Part shown: positions 42,945 through 51,098 of the stretch, piece after piece
Layout: each line of letters begins with the position of its first letter
Position numbering within the stretch: position 1 is the stretch's first letter
NCBI RefSeq assembly: GCF_044772865.1
Contig: NZ_CP173029.1
Coordinates: 248,001-312,000, forward strand
Length of the DNA: 64,000 nucleotides
Direction: 5' to 3'
Origin: Algirhabdus cladophorae
GTDB lineage: Bacteria > Pseudomonadota > Alphaproteobacteria > Rhodobacterales > Rhodobacteraceae
Notes under the pieces: generated by a model
What the model was told of the DNA's origin: nothing
Databases searched by the model: none
Seen by the model: the letters and a program-made list of their open reading frames with translations, nothing else
Made by a program: the position numbers and the translations under genes

Positions 42945-43457
42945 ATGGCTTTCCCGATAGACAAACGGCACACAGCTCGGTCGCTTCTTGTTCCAGAACA
43001 AAACAAGAAGCGTTTTTTGGTGTTGGACGATTGTACATTCGACAGATGTCGCTTGCGGCGATTGGCGCGCCCGCGATCCATCGGTCACGATATTGAGTGG
43101 CTTGAGGCAGATCGGCCGTCTCGATTTATGGATCTTGTCGAAACCGTCTATTTTGATTTGATCTTTGTTGATTATTTCTTGCCAGGTCAGAATGGATCTT
43201 TTGCTCTGGAATTTTTGGAACAAGTGGAACTCAATCGCTTGTGCCCAGTTTTGCTGGTGACAAGTGCAACCACGTTTCCAGATGATATCGATATTATGAA
43301 CCCCAGACTTAAGGGGGTCCTTATCAAGGCCGGTTTGAACGAAAGTCAGGTGGCCAAGCAGGTAAATAAAGCTCTAGAGCAGGCAAATGGGGGACTGGGC
43401 GGGCAAGGTCTTGTTCTGGATCTTTTGCGCAATCACAAACTGGGGACGTCGCATTGA
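42945..43457 (+). CDS. Response regulator, receiver domain only, paralog of 37386-37916
   Basis: A 170-residue receiver. A 21-residue N-terminal extension precedes KKRFLVLDDCTFDRCRLRRLA; the phosphoacceptor is Asp76 in LIFVDYFLPGQNG; VLLVTSATT supplies the switch Thr/Ser, and VLIKAG the Lys. The DCxFDRxRxxR and DYFLP strings are shared with the regulator at 37386-37916, placing the two paralogs at opposite ends of the kinase/binding-protein block. No output domain. The gene follows the Rcp1-like gene by 92 bases and converges with cheD, three bases apart. Confidence 0.85.
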   Translation: MAFPIDKRHTARSLLVPEQNKKRFLVLDDCTFDRCRLRRLARPRSIGHDIEWLEADRPSRFMDLVETVYFDLIFVDYFLPGQNGSFALEFLEQVELNRLCPVLLVTSATTFPDDIDIMNPRLKGVLIKAGLNESQVAKQVNKALEQANGGLGGQGLVLDLLRNHKLGTSH

Positions 43458-43460
43458 AGG

Positions 43461-43985
43461 TCAAAAAAGGGTTATTTCGTTTCGGCCAGTCGACATGAGT
43501 TTTGTTTTGGATGGTTGATCAAAGATCGCATTTGGAAGAAGCATCATTTGTGCGCGACCCGTTGTGGGCCAAAACCGCACTTGTCGTGCCCTCTTGCCCC
43601 CTAGGTTTTCCGACACAATTTGGATGCCTTCGTGCAGCAAAAACGCCCGGATGAAGTCGATGTTTTGTTCACCCACGGTGGAAAAACCTTTCGTCACTTG
43701 GCTACCACCAAAAATTTTGGCTTTCAGACGGGATTTATCGCCACCTCTTTGCATGATCTCGTTAATTAAAAGCTCCATCGAGTAGGCACCGTATTTTGTA
43801 CTTTCTTTACCGTCCCGGTCGTTGGAACAAGGCAAAAGAAAATGAGCCATCCCGCCTATGGTTTGCGTCTCATCGTAAAGACAGGCTGCTATGCAGGATC
43901 CCAAAACGCAATTTAGAACATGATCACATTCGGACGAGACGTAGAAATTTCCCTGGGTCACCGATTTTGAGATAGGTGATGTCAT
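43461..43985 (-). CDS. cheD: Chemoreceptor glutamine deamidase CheD
   Basis: A 174-residue CheD. The catalytic Cys is in VLGSCIAACLYD (Cys31) and the His in GGMAHFLLP (His48); KIFGGSQVT and NIDFIRAFLLHEGI complete the family pattern. CheD deamidates glutamines on chemoreceptors and in many bacteria interacts with CheC-type phosphatases. It is the last gene of the chemotaxis operon and overlaps cheB by four bases. No chemoreceptor substrate is encoded in the window. Confidence 0.93.
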   Translation of the reverse strand: MTSPISKSVTQGNFYVSSECDHVLNCVLGSCIAACLYDETQTIGGMAHFLLPCSNDRDGKESTKYGAYSMELLINEIMQRGGDKSRLKAKIFGGSQVTKGFSTVGEQNIDFIRAFLLHEGIQIVSENLGGKRARQVRFWPTTGRAQMMLLPNAIFDQPSKTKLMSTGRNEITLF

Positions 43986-45067
43986 GTCGAAATCCGGCCA
44001 GCATGATGCAAAGACGATTTTGTCTGTGCCGACTCCAAAATTTTCGGTCCGATATTTTGTATTGGAAGCTTAAATTCGGCGGCTCCAGTCTCCCATGCAA
44101 TTTTGGGCATACCGTAGATTGTGGACGTTTTTTCGTCTTGTACGATCGTACATGCGCCAGCGGCTCGCATTTTTCCTAGGCCAACACTTCCGTCTTTTCC
44201 CATGCCGGTTAATAGGACCCCTATCGCATTCTCTGCCAACTTTGAGGCCGACGAAAACAGCGTATCAATTGACGGAACATGAAGGTCTTTTGGACCAGGT
44301 GGAGTTAAAATCCCGCGTTGTGTTTGACTGGATACAGTGATTTCCAGATGTTGTCGCGATCCTCCTGCCAAATAGATATGGCCGGCTTTGAGTGCAGTAT
44401 TGGAGGAGAAACATTCGACGCGTGATGCGGTTTTCGAATTTAAGAGGTTCACAAGGCTGGGAATGAATTGGGTGCCGGTATGCTGAACAATGACTGTTGG
44501 GGGGCAGATCTTTGGATATGTCTTTAAGATGGAAATAAGTGCGCCGATACCCCCGGTTGAGCTCCCTATAAAGACTGACTTGTTCCACTTTTGGATATGT
44601 TCATTTCGAGACGCAGGCGGTTCTGACTTACCTCCATTCCAGTGCGCATGGCACACCGCAGCAATCTGATGCTCGATAAAGCTCTGGGTCGCGTTCAACG
44701 GTATCACGAAAAGGTCTGATCGATGTTTCCTGAGTGGAACTGCATGCTGCTGACAGCCTTCGTCTTCAAAGACGAGCCAACGTACTTCCATATAAAGGAA
44801 AAGTGTGGTCGCTGCTTCGAAGTCTGGATCGCTTAAGAATTTCGAACTTATCAGAATGACAGAAGGGCGATTATATTCGATCTGGCGACGTGCGGCCGAC
44901 AGCGTCTCTGATCGGCCCAAAAAACGGAGACCGCTAGACCGTCGCATCGCACGTAGAACATTTTGAAAGCCTACAGTACTAGAAGAAATGATATAAACGT
45001 CTGTCACAAAAACTCTAATCTTTGGAGAACTCAAGCCGCGTGCGCCCATGCGCACAAAATATTTCAA
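43982..45067 (-). CDS. cheB: Chemotaxis methylesterase CheB with degenerate receiver domain
   Basis: A 361-residue CheB-type protein. The C-terminal methylesterase looks intact: Ser170 in FIGSSTGGIGAL, His196 in VIVQHTG, Asp292 in LLTGMGKDGSVGL, plus AGHIYLAGG. The N-terminal domain (about 17-140) aligns with a receiver (KIRVFVTDVYIISSS, RFLGRSETLSAARRQI), but the phosphoacceptor strand reads PSVILISSKFL, with Ser74 where the Asp should be, and one acidic-pocket Asp is also lost. Regulation by CheA phosphorylation is therefore unlikely. The start is a TTG at 45067 or ATG at 45049; neither has a strong ribosome site. Overlaps cheD by four bases. Confidence 0.9.
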   Translation of the reverse strand: MKYFVRMGARGLSSPKIRVFVTDVYIISSSTVGFQNVLRAMRRSSGLRFLGRSETLSAARRQIEYNRPSVILISSKFLSDPDFEAATTLFLYMEVRWLVFEDEGCQQHAVPLRKHRSDLFVIPLNATQSFIEHQIAAVCHAHWNGGKSEPPASRNEHIQKWNKSVFIGSSTGGIGALISILKTYPKICPPTVIVQHTGTQFIPSLVNLLNSKTASRVECFSSNTALKAGHIYLAGGSRQHLEITVSSQTQRGILTPPGPKDLHVPSIDTLFSSASKLAENAIGVLLTGMGKDGSVGLGKMRAAGACTIVQDEKTSTIYGMPKIAWETGAAEFKLPIQNIGPKILESAQTKSSLHHAGRIST

Positions 45068-45081
45068 TAGTGTCCACTGTT

Positions 45082-45441
45082 TTAGATGAACATTTCCGCC
45101 TTACCTTTTTCAGGAAGGGCCTTGGTCGAAAGCGGGCTAGAGCAGGATGCTAGCCGGCATCGCATGTCATTGAGCGGAACCGAAGAGAGCGCAGCAGTTG
45201 TATCTATTTGTTCGCTGACATTTATGGCCTGCGAGACGCCGTTTGTGTAAGCGGCAAGAGCGGCAGATGATTGTGACAACAGATCTATAAACTGCAGCTT
45301 TTCGACTACGTTTTCTTCCAATTGAATTTCGTGATCTTCCAGAAGGCCGAGGATCGTTTGCTCAACTTGATCAATATTTTTATGGATTTGCGTTATCTCA
45401 GATCCCAGCCGGTCAAAGATTTCTGATAGTGAAAGTTTCAT
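45082..45441 (-). CDS. Chemotaxis-operon helical protein with CheZ-like DxxxQ motif
   Basis: A 119-residue, mostly helical protein (LSLSEIFDRLGSEITQIHKN, VEQTILGLLEDHEIQLEENV) with no membrane segment. LQFIDLLSQSSAALA at about residues 49-63 has Asp53 and Gln57 in the DxxxQ spacing of the CheZ active site (FQDLTGQ), where these residues dephosphorylate CheY-P. A CheZ-related phosphatase called CheT has been described in alphaproteobacterial che operons. Position between cheY and cheB, four bases from cheY, and the apparent absence of CheZ, CheC or CheX fit such a role. The assignment rests on one motif plus context, so it is a hypothesis. The C-terminal 30 residues look disordered. Confidence 0.6.
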   Translation of the reverse strand: MKLSLSEIFDRLGSEITQIHKNIDQVEQTILGLLEDHEIQLEENVVEKLQFIDLLSQSSAALAAYTNGVSQAINVSEQIDTTAALSSVPLNDMRCRLASCSSPLSTKALPEKGKAEMFI

Positions 45442-45444
45442 TTC

Positions 45445-45831
45445 TTAGAGCCTTCCTACGACACGTTCGATGCATTGCTTCATTTGGGCTGGAGAGAATG
45501 GCTTTTTGATTATGTTGTTGAGGCCCAGTTTTTGCCCACGCTGGACAATCTCTGGCGATGGTGACCCGGTCACTAGGATAAACCCAACGCGTGCCGTAGC
45601 AGGATTGCGGCGCAAGGCCTCCAGCAGTCCGAGACCATCGATATTTGGCATGTTCATGTCGGAGAGCACTAAGTGGACTGGTGCAGTGGAGAGTGTCTTG
45701 AGTGCATTTTGGCCATCATTTTCGACGGCATAGTTTGCTACGCCGATTGCGTCCAGAGCTTGGGTGATCAGGGCTCTGCTTGTGGACATATCGTCCACGA
45801 CCATAACCTTCAGTTGATTTTTGAGGCTCAT
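45445..45831 (-). CDS. cheY: Chemotaxis response regulator CheY
   Basis: A 128-residue CheY-like receiver: VMVVDDMSTSRALI, phosphoacceptor Asp58 in HLVLSDMNMPNIDGLGLLEAL, FILVTGSPSP (switch Thr) and NNIIKKPFS (conserved Lys). It is the closer of two CheY genes in this operon to the CheT-like gene. It presumably carries the signal from CheA to the motor or acts as a phosphate sink; which of the two CheY proteins does which cannot be told from sequence. Confidence 0.9.
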   Translation of the reverse strand: MSLKNQLKVMVVDDMSTSRALITQALDAIGVANYAVENDGQNALKTLSTAPVHLVLSDMNMPNIDGLGLLEALRRNPATARVGFILVTGSPSPEIVQRGQKLGLNNIIKKPFSPAQMKQCIERVVGRL

Positions 45832-45855
45832 GTCCGTCCTTTCAAGGTATTATGT

Positions 45856-46704
45856 TCACAGCCGCTCATAGGTCGTAACCCCGACTGGCCTAAATTTTTG
45901 CAGGGCGTTATCGTCCAATCTTTCGGAATGCCCAAGATAGAGCATTCCGTTTTGAAGAAGGCTTGCAGCAAAGCGGTTCCATAGTTCTGCTTGTGTTTGG
46001 GTATCAAAATAGATTGCGACGTTGCGGCAAAATATGGCGTCAAACGTTCCAGAAAACGGCCACGGTTCAATCAAATTTAGTTCTGCAAAAGAAACGATTT
46101 TCCGCAATTTGCGGGAGGCGCTGTAGGTCTGTTGTCTTGCGTCCAATTCAAAGTGTGGTTCGACAGAAAAACCCTTTTTTGTCTTTACCAGTTCGCAGGG
46201 ATACATACCGGATGAGGCCGTTTTCACCATTTTGGGATCGATATCTGTCCCGAGAACTCTAATGTCATATCGTTCGATCTCTGGGCATGCGTCGATCAAG
46301 AGCATGCCAATACAAAATGCCTCTTGACCGGAGGAACAACCGGCAGACCAAAGCCTTACTCTTTCACCATTGGCGGCTTTTTCGATCAAGCGCGGAATAC
46401 AGTGGTCGCGTAGATGCTGAAAATGATGAGCCTCACGGAAAAAATGAGTGACGTTGGTCGTTAGTAGGGATGCTAGTACGGTGTCTTCTTGTGGATTTAT
46501 TCGGTCACATAGCTGATAGACATAACGGTCCAGGCTATCCAACCCAAGTGTTCGGACGCGTTTGCTTAGTCTCGAATAGACCAGAGTCTTCTTCGATTTT
46601 GGTAGACTCAGGCCAAAGCGCTTGTGCGCGATGGCGGCAAGTTGGTCGAACGCACCGTCGCTAAAAGAGAACTCGGATGTGGCAGTGGTGGCCGGCTCAG
46701 GCAT
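45856..46704 (-). CDS. cheR: Chemotaxis protein methyltransferase CheR
   Basis: A 282-residue CheR that methylates glutamates of chemoreceptors using S-adenosylmethionine. The N-terminal helical domain includes VYSRLSKRVRTLGLDSLDRYV; the catalytic domain has TNVTHFFREAHHF, RLWSAGCSSGQEAFCIGMLL (SAM-binding), RVLGTDIDPKMVKTAS and FDAIFCRNVAIYFD. No C-terminal receptor-tethering or TPR domain is present. It starts two bases after cheW stops, so the two are tightly coupled. Confidence 0.95.
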   Translation of the reverse strand: MPEPATTATSEFSFSDGAFDQLAAIAHKRFGLSLPKSKKTLVYSRLSKRVRTLGLDSLDRYVYQLCDRINPQEDTVLASLLTTNVTHFFREAHHFQHLRDHCIPRLIEKAANGERVRLWSAGCSSGQEAFCIGMLLIDACPEIERYDIRVLGTDIDPKMVKTASSGMYPCELVKTKKGFSVEPHFELDARQQTYSASRKLRKIVSFAELNLIEPWPFSGTFDAIFCRNVAIYFDTQTQAELWNRFAASLLQNGMLYLGHSERLDDNALQKFRPVGVTTYERL

Positions 46705-46706
46705 CT

Positions 46707-47174
46707 TTACGAGGCCAATCGTTCAACAGGCGCGATGACTGCCTTGAGGTCGATTACTCGGGTCATGTCATCTTCCCGCGAGATTACACCTATAATGCTC
46801 TGTCTTGTGGCTTCGCTTTTGACGTCAGGTGTTTCCTGAATAGCGTCGAGCGGTACTGTTAAGATTTCTGAGACGGATTGGACCAATAGACCAATGGTTT
46901 GATCGCCAACGGTCGCAATGATTACCACATTTCTTTCGTTAGCTTCTGTTTTGCCAAAGCCGAAACGCGCGGCGAGGTCATAAATCGGGATTACCGAACC
47001 ACGCAGGTTCATTACGCCCATAACATCCTCCGGCGCATGGGGAAGCGCGGTTACTTGCGCCCATCTTCGTATTTCTTTGATCTGCATGATCTCGAGGCAA
47101 AAGCTTTGGTCACCTGATGTAAACGTTACAAACTCTTTCTGCCCTGATTTCAGGGGTTCTTGTTCAGGCGACAT
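46707..47174 (-). CDS. cheW: Chemotaxis adaptor protein CheW
   Basis: A 155-residue CheW: FVTFTSGDQSFCLEIMQIKEIRRW, HAPEDVMGVMNLRGSVIPIYDLAARFG (the conserved NLRGxVxPVxDL) and VSEILTVPLDAIQETPD. It couples CheA to chemoreceptors. Of two in-frame ATGs I choose 47174 because GAGG lies nine bases before it; the ATG at 47183 would have no spacing. The gene overlaps the end of cheA by 11 bases. Confidence 0.94.
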   Translation of the reverse strand: MSPEQEPLKSGQKEFVTFTSGDQSFCLEIMQIKEIRRWAQVTALPHAPEDVMGVMNLRGSVIPIYDLAARFGFGKTEANERNVVIIATVGDQTIGLLVQSVSEILTVPLDAIQETPDVKSEATRQSIIGVISREDDMTRVIDLKAVIAPVERLAS

Positions 47175-49341
47175 TTTGTGCATCCTCTTCAGCTGCGGTA
47201 CTATTTTCGCTTTGGTTTGTTGCTAGATCTGCAATGTTGTCGGGGTCCAGAATAAGTGCAATTTTGCCATCACCAAGAATTGTTGCAGCGGACACACCAG
47301 GGATTTTGCCGTAATTTCCTTCAAGACTTTTTATGACTACTTGTCTTTGATCATGAATTGCGTCGACAGCTAAGGCACGCACTCCATGGCGATCGGTTTC
47401 TACAACCAACAAAACTTCTGGGACTGAGTTTTGCTGGTTTGCAGTGAAGCTGAGGCTCTGAGCGACATCGATTATTGGGACGTAGCTGCCGCGTATTGAA
47501 AGAACATTTCCATCAACACCAAGCGGGAAAATATCTGTTTTGGTTGGGCGCACCGTTTCCAAAATAGATGTAATCGGAACAACCATAGTTTCATCGCCGA
47601 CGGACACGACCATGCCATCGAGTACAGCCAGAGTAAGCGGTAAAATCACAGAAAAGACTGATCCTTTGCCCGGTTCTGATGCAATAGAAATTCGTCCACC
47701 AAGGGCCAAAACCGCGTTTTTGACAACATCCATGCCAACACCACGCCCAGAAAGATTTGACACTTTCGAGACGGTCGAAAAACCTGGCAGGAAGAGAAGA
47801 TTGTCAATTTCGTTTTCAGTCAAATCGGCGTCAGCTGGGATGAGGCCTTTGGTAATCGCAATTTCTTTGATCTTATCTCGGTTGAGGCCAGCGCCATCGT
47901 CCGAGATTTCGATGACGACGTTGCCGGATCGATGCGAGGCGTTTAATTTTATCTGACCTACATCGGGTTTTCCGGCCGCTTTGCGGGTTTCAATGTCTTC
48001 GAGGCCATGGTCGACAGCATTTCGGATCATGTGGGTGAGGGGATCAGCAAGCCGTTCAATAACTGTTTTATCGACTTCGGTGTCGTCACCAATCGTCACC
48101 AGTTTGGCGCGTTTTCCAGTCGCTTCACTGGCTTCTCGAACGATGCGGCCCATGCGCTGGAACAAGGGCTTGACGGGCTGGGCACGGATGGCCATGACCC
48201 CCTCTTGGATTTCGCGGGCTAAGAGTTTGTAGTCCTCCAGATCATTTTGCAAATCCGTCACATTATGCGATTGCAACTTGTCAATCTGCTGAGCAATCAT
48301 GGCTTGATTTATGATCAGTTCCCCGACCGTGTTAATCAAACGGTCTACCCTTTCGAGATCCACGCGTAGGGTCGGGCGTGGCCCTTTGGGTTCAGTTTTT
48401 GCTGGAGGTGCAGCAGGAGTGACCTTTGTTTTTTGTGGCGGTTTCTGGGCCTTTTGGGGTGGATCTGGAACTGTTGCGAGTGGTTCCTCGGCGACAGGCG
48501 CTGGCGTTGGAGCCGCGCCAAACATGGCATCCAAATCCAATGCGGGAGCTGGGTCGTCTGAAGCAGCTAGGTCTTGACGTACTATACGCAGATCACAAAG
48601 GCCCTCAACGAATTCAAAAACTTCATCCAATGCAGTTTCGGGTTCTTGCGTGGTCAGCGTCAGATCCCAACTGAGGCCATATTCTGATACGCTGAGGTCG
48701 TGCAGTTCACTCAGAGTTTCGCTGTTGAGACAGACGTCCAGTGTGCCAAGACGTTCCAGGGCTTCGAACAACAATATGGGTTCGTGCCCGTTTGCAAAAA
48801 GAGAATTGAATGGACGAAACTGAATTTTAAACACGGTCTCGTTTGTGTCAGCAGGATTGGGCGTAGATGCGGCGGCGCTTGCGTCATCATCGAAATTGAA
48901 CGCCACGGCATCAAAAACGAATTCTTCGTCTGGGGCAGGGGCTTGCGAAGCCGATGCATCTGCGCCCAAGAAACCGCCTAATTCACTAATGACGCCTGCA
49001 ACAGTTGCTTGGTCGACGGGCGTTTCATCACGTGCGGAGCTGACTAGGTCTGTCAATTGGTCGCCCGATTTTTGCAATACAAGCAAGAGCTCTTCGGACA
49101 TATCCAGTTTGTTTGACCGAATGTTGTCGAGCACTGTTTCGAACGTGTGAGCAAAGCCAACAAGGTCATCCAAGCCAAAGGCGCCAGCACCACCTTTCAT
49201 CGAATGAACAGCCCGGAAAACTGCGTTCACAACCTCGTTGTCGACGCTGTCGGTTGCCATTTCGTCAAGACCTTCTGCCAGAGCGGCCAGAAGGTCCTCG
49301 CATTCTTCAAAAAAGGTATCGCGGATCGAGTTCATGCTCAT
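47164..49341 (-). CDS. cheA: Chemotaxis histidine kinase CheA
   Basis: A 725-residue CheA. P1 (Hpt) has the phosphorylated His46 in FRAVHSMKGGAGAFG. A middle region (about 165-260) includes a divergent CheY/CheB-docking-like part, then an Ala/Pro-rich linker (about 270-320). P3 dimerisation: RVDRLINTVGELIINQAM. P4 ATPase: HMIRNAVDHGLEDIETRKAAGK, EISDDGAGLN, GRGVGMDVVKNAVLALGG, GKGSVFSVILPLTLA. P5 is CheW-like (MVVSVGDETMVVPI, LSIRGSYVPIIDV). All catalytic boxes are intact. No chemoreceptor is encoded in this window. It ends overlapping cheW. Confidence 0.96.
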   Translation of the reverse strand: MSMNSIRDTFFEECEDLLAALAEGLDEMATDSVDNEVVNAVFRAVHSMKGGAGAFGLDDLVGFAHTFETVLDNIRSNKLDMSEELLLVLQKSGDQLTDLVSSARDETPVDQATVAGVISELGGFLGADASASQAPAPDEEFVFDAVAFNFDDDASAAASTPNPADTNETVFKIQFRPFNSLFANGHEPILLFEALERLGTLDVCLNSETLSELHDLSVSEYGLSWDLTLTTQEPETALDEVFEFVEGLCDLRIVRQDLAASDDPAPALDLDAMFGAAPTPAPVAEEPLATVPDPPQKAQKPPQKTKVTPAAPPAKTEPKGPRPTLRVDLERVDRLINTVGELIINQAMIAQQIDKLQSHNVTDLQNDLEDYKLLAREIQEGVMAIRAQPVKPLFQRMGRIVREASEATGKRAKLVTIGDDTEVDKTVIERLADPLTHMIRNAVDHGLEDIETRKAAGKPDVGQIKLNASHRSGNVVIEISDDGAGLNRDKIKEIAITKGLIPADADLTENEIDNLLFLPGFSTVSKVSNLSGRGVGMDVVKNAVLALGGRISIASEPGKGSVFSVILPLTLAVLDGMVVSVGDETMVVPITSILETVRPTKTDIFPLGVDGNVLSIRGSYVPIIDVAQSLSFTANQQNSVPEVLLVVETDRHGVRALAVDAIHDQRQVVIKSLEGNYGKIPGVSAATILGDGKIALILDPDNIADLATNQSENSTAAEEDAQNVA

Positions 49342-49345
49342 AGGA

Positions 49346-49717
49346 TCACGCCCCGCCTGTGACCCGATGAAGGACTGAAATCAGGGATGCATCATTGAAC
49401 GGCTTTACGATCCATCCAGTCGCACCTGCTTCACGGGCACGGGCCTTGGCCTCATCCGAGCTTTCTGTTGTGAGAACAAGGATCGGGACTGTGGAGTTTT
49501 CGTTTGCGGCACGAATGTCTTGAATAACGCCATACCCGTCTTTGTTCGGCATATTGATATCGGTGATGACCACATCTGGGGTCAATTGTTCAAATCGTTC
49601 CACGCCTTCCACACCGTCGTCCGCGCTGAAGTAGGCGAAACCAGCATCTTCGATAGATTGGCGAAGCAATTCGCGGATCGTGCGGCTGTCATCAATGGCC
49701 AAGACTTTGGTTTTCAC
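49346..49717 (-). CDS. CheY-like response regulator, upstream of cheA
   Basis: A 123-residue receiver: VLAIDDSRTIRELLRQSIED, phosphoacceptor Asp53 in VVITDINMPNKDGYGVI, ILVLTTESSDEAKARARE (switch Thr) and GWIVKPFND (Lys). It reads as a canonical CheY, more so than the copy at 45445. It lies four bases before cheA and overlaps the STAS gene by four bases, so the three are translationally linked. Confidence 0.92.
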   Translation of the reverse strand: MKTKVLAIDDSRTIRELLRQSIEDAGFAYFSADDGVEGVERFEQLTPDVVITDINMPNKDGYGVIQDIRAANENSTVPILVLTTESSDEAKARAREAGATGWIVKPFNDASLISVLHRVTGGA

Positions 49718-49998
49718 GAAGGAACCTCATTTTCAAATTGCGTAGAAGAAACACCCAGCAGCGCCAGACTGGAGCGTAGATCGTTGGACATGCGCGACAG
49801 TTCAAAATTGAGGCCCTTTGCCTGCCACACCTTTTGCGCGCTCAGCAGGATTTGGAGGTTTTGCGCGTCCATGCGTGAAACATTATCGCATTGAATGTCT
49901 ACGTCCCGATCCTGAACGTTCTGAAAGAAGGCGATCAAGGGGTTTTGCGCCGGGTGACCTTTGTGTCGCCCAAGCGGATAGATAGAGGCATCACTCAC
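49714..49998 (-). CDS. STAS-domain protein, first gene of the che operon
   Basis: A 94-residue STAS-like protein: a short N-terminal strand segment (IYPLGRHKG), VDIQCDNVSRMDAQNLQILLSAQKVWQAKG (the STAS loop and helix, Ser/Met-Asp around the usual phosphorylated Ser) and LSRMSNDLRSSLALLGV. STAS proteins with adjacent cheY and cheA occur in several alphaproteobacterial chemosensory operons; their role there is not established. It overlaps the downstream cheY by four bases and is divergent from the LysR gene. Confidence 0.78.
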   Translation of the reverse strand: MSDASIYPLGRHKGHPAQNPLIAFFQNVQDRDVDIQCDNVSRMDAQNLQILLSAQKVWQAKGLNFELSRMSNDLRSSLALLGVSSTQFENEVPS

Positions 49999-50127
49999 TG
50001 CTGTAACCTTTCACGCATCTGTCAAAATTGTGCGATACCCTTAGCGCACGGTGCCTTAACAAATCGTTTTGCTCGCCCAATATTTTCGGCCATGGTGCTG
50101 CGGTGGAATAGCCTAAGGCGAATTGAA

Positions 50128-51015
50128 ATGATTGATCTGCGCGATATGCAACTTTTGACGGCTTTGTCCCGCCACAAGCATTTCGCCAAAGCAGCAACAG
50201 AATGCGGAATTTCACAGCCAGCGTTTTCCATGCGGATCCGCGCACTTGAAGACCGCCTAGGTGTCGCAATCGTGCGGCGTGGCAACCGGTTTCTGGGCCT
50301 CACCCCACAAGGCGAGCTTTTGGTCCAGCGGGCGTTGGGCATTCTGGATGATGTGCGCGGCTTGGAGCAGGAAATCAAGGCCGGTGACGGGCCCATTGCA
50401 GGCACACTAACCTTGGGTGTGGTGCCCACGGCATTGGCGCAGGCGGGGGCCCTAGTGGCTGCGCTTTATGATCAGTTTCCGCAGGTATTTGTCCGTCTGG
50501 AATCTGCGTCATCCTTGGCCATTCAGCAAGGGATCGAGGACGGTCGACTGGACGCTGGCCTAAGTTATACGGACGGCGTGTCCACGGATCTTTTGCAGGT
50601 CGAACCGGTCTATGAGGAAACCTATGTTTTGCTTGCGCCAAAGGCGGTTGTGGCGGGCGATGCAGGCAAGGTCAGATGGGATGATTTGGCTGGGGTGCCG
50701 CTATGTTTGTTGGATGGTCAGATGCAAAACCGGCGCATTTTAGACAATATATTTGCCGAAGTTGGCTTGGTTCCAAACATTGTAAGCGAAGCTAACGGGT
50801 TCACCTCAGCGCTGATGATGGTGCAGCAGGGCGCCGTAGCTGCAATTTTGCCCAAGGGCCTTTTGGACACATTTACCATGCCCGAGGCGATTACTGCATT
50901 GGAATTACACGAACCTGTGGTGGCCAAAACTATCGGTTTGCTTACCTCGCGACGTGGGAGGGCCTTACCGATTGTACAAAAGCTAAGGGCAATTTCGCTA
51001 GCAGCAGCATTATAA
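50128..51015 (+). CDS. LysR family regulator, likely of the fds operon
   Basis: A 295-residue LysR regulator of the OxyR/FdsR-like shape: N-terminal HTH (MIDLRDMQLLTALSRHKHFAKAATECGISQPAFSMRIRALEDRLGVAIVRRG), then a two-part effector domain (LTLGVVPTALAQAGALVAAL, GLSYTDGVSTDLLQVEPVYEETYVLLAPK). The cysteine pair of OxyR is absent. I chose the ATG at 50128 (AAGGCG upstream) over a long in-frame extension. It lies 83 bases upstream of fdsGB on the same strand, which is where formate dehydrogenase regulators often sit; that link is inference from position. Confidence 0.9.
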   Translation: MIDLRDMQLLTALSRHKHFAKAATECGISQPAFSMRIRALEDRLGVAIVRRGNRFLGLTPQGELLVQRALGILDDVRGLEQEIKAGDGPIAGTLTLGVVPTALAQAGALVAALYDQFPQVFVRLESASSLAIQQGIEDGRLDAGLSYTDGVSTDLLQVEPVYEETYVLLAPKAVVAGDAGKVRWDDLAGVPLCLLDGQMQNRRILDNIFAEVGLVPNIVSEANGFTSALMMVQQGAVAAILPKGLLDTFTMPEAITALELHEPVVAKTIGLLTSRRGRALPIVQKLRAISLAAAL

Positions 51016-51098
51016 GTAAAAATTATCGTACATGCGCAATAAGCTATTTGAATATATCAATTACTGATGGCACTGCTAGGGAAACCAAGGAGGTCCCA

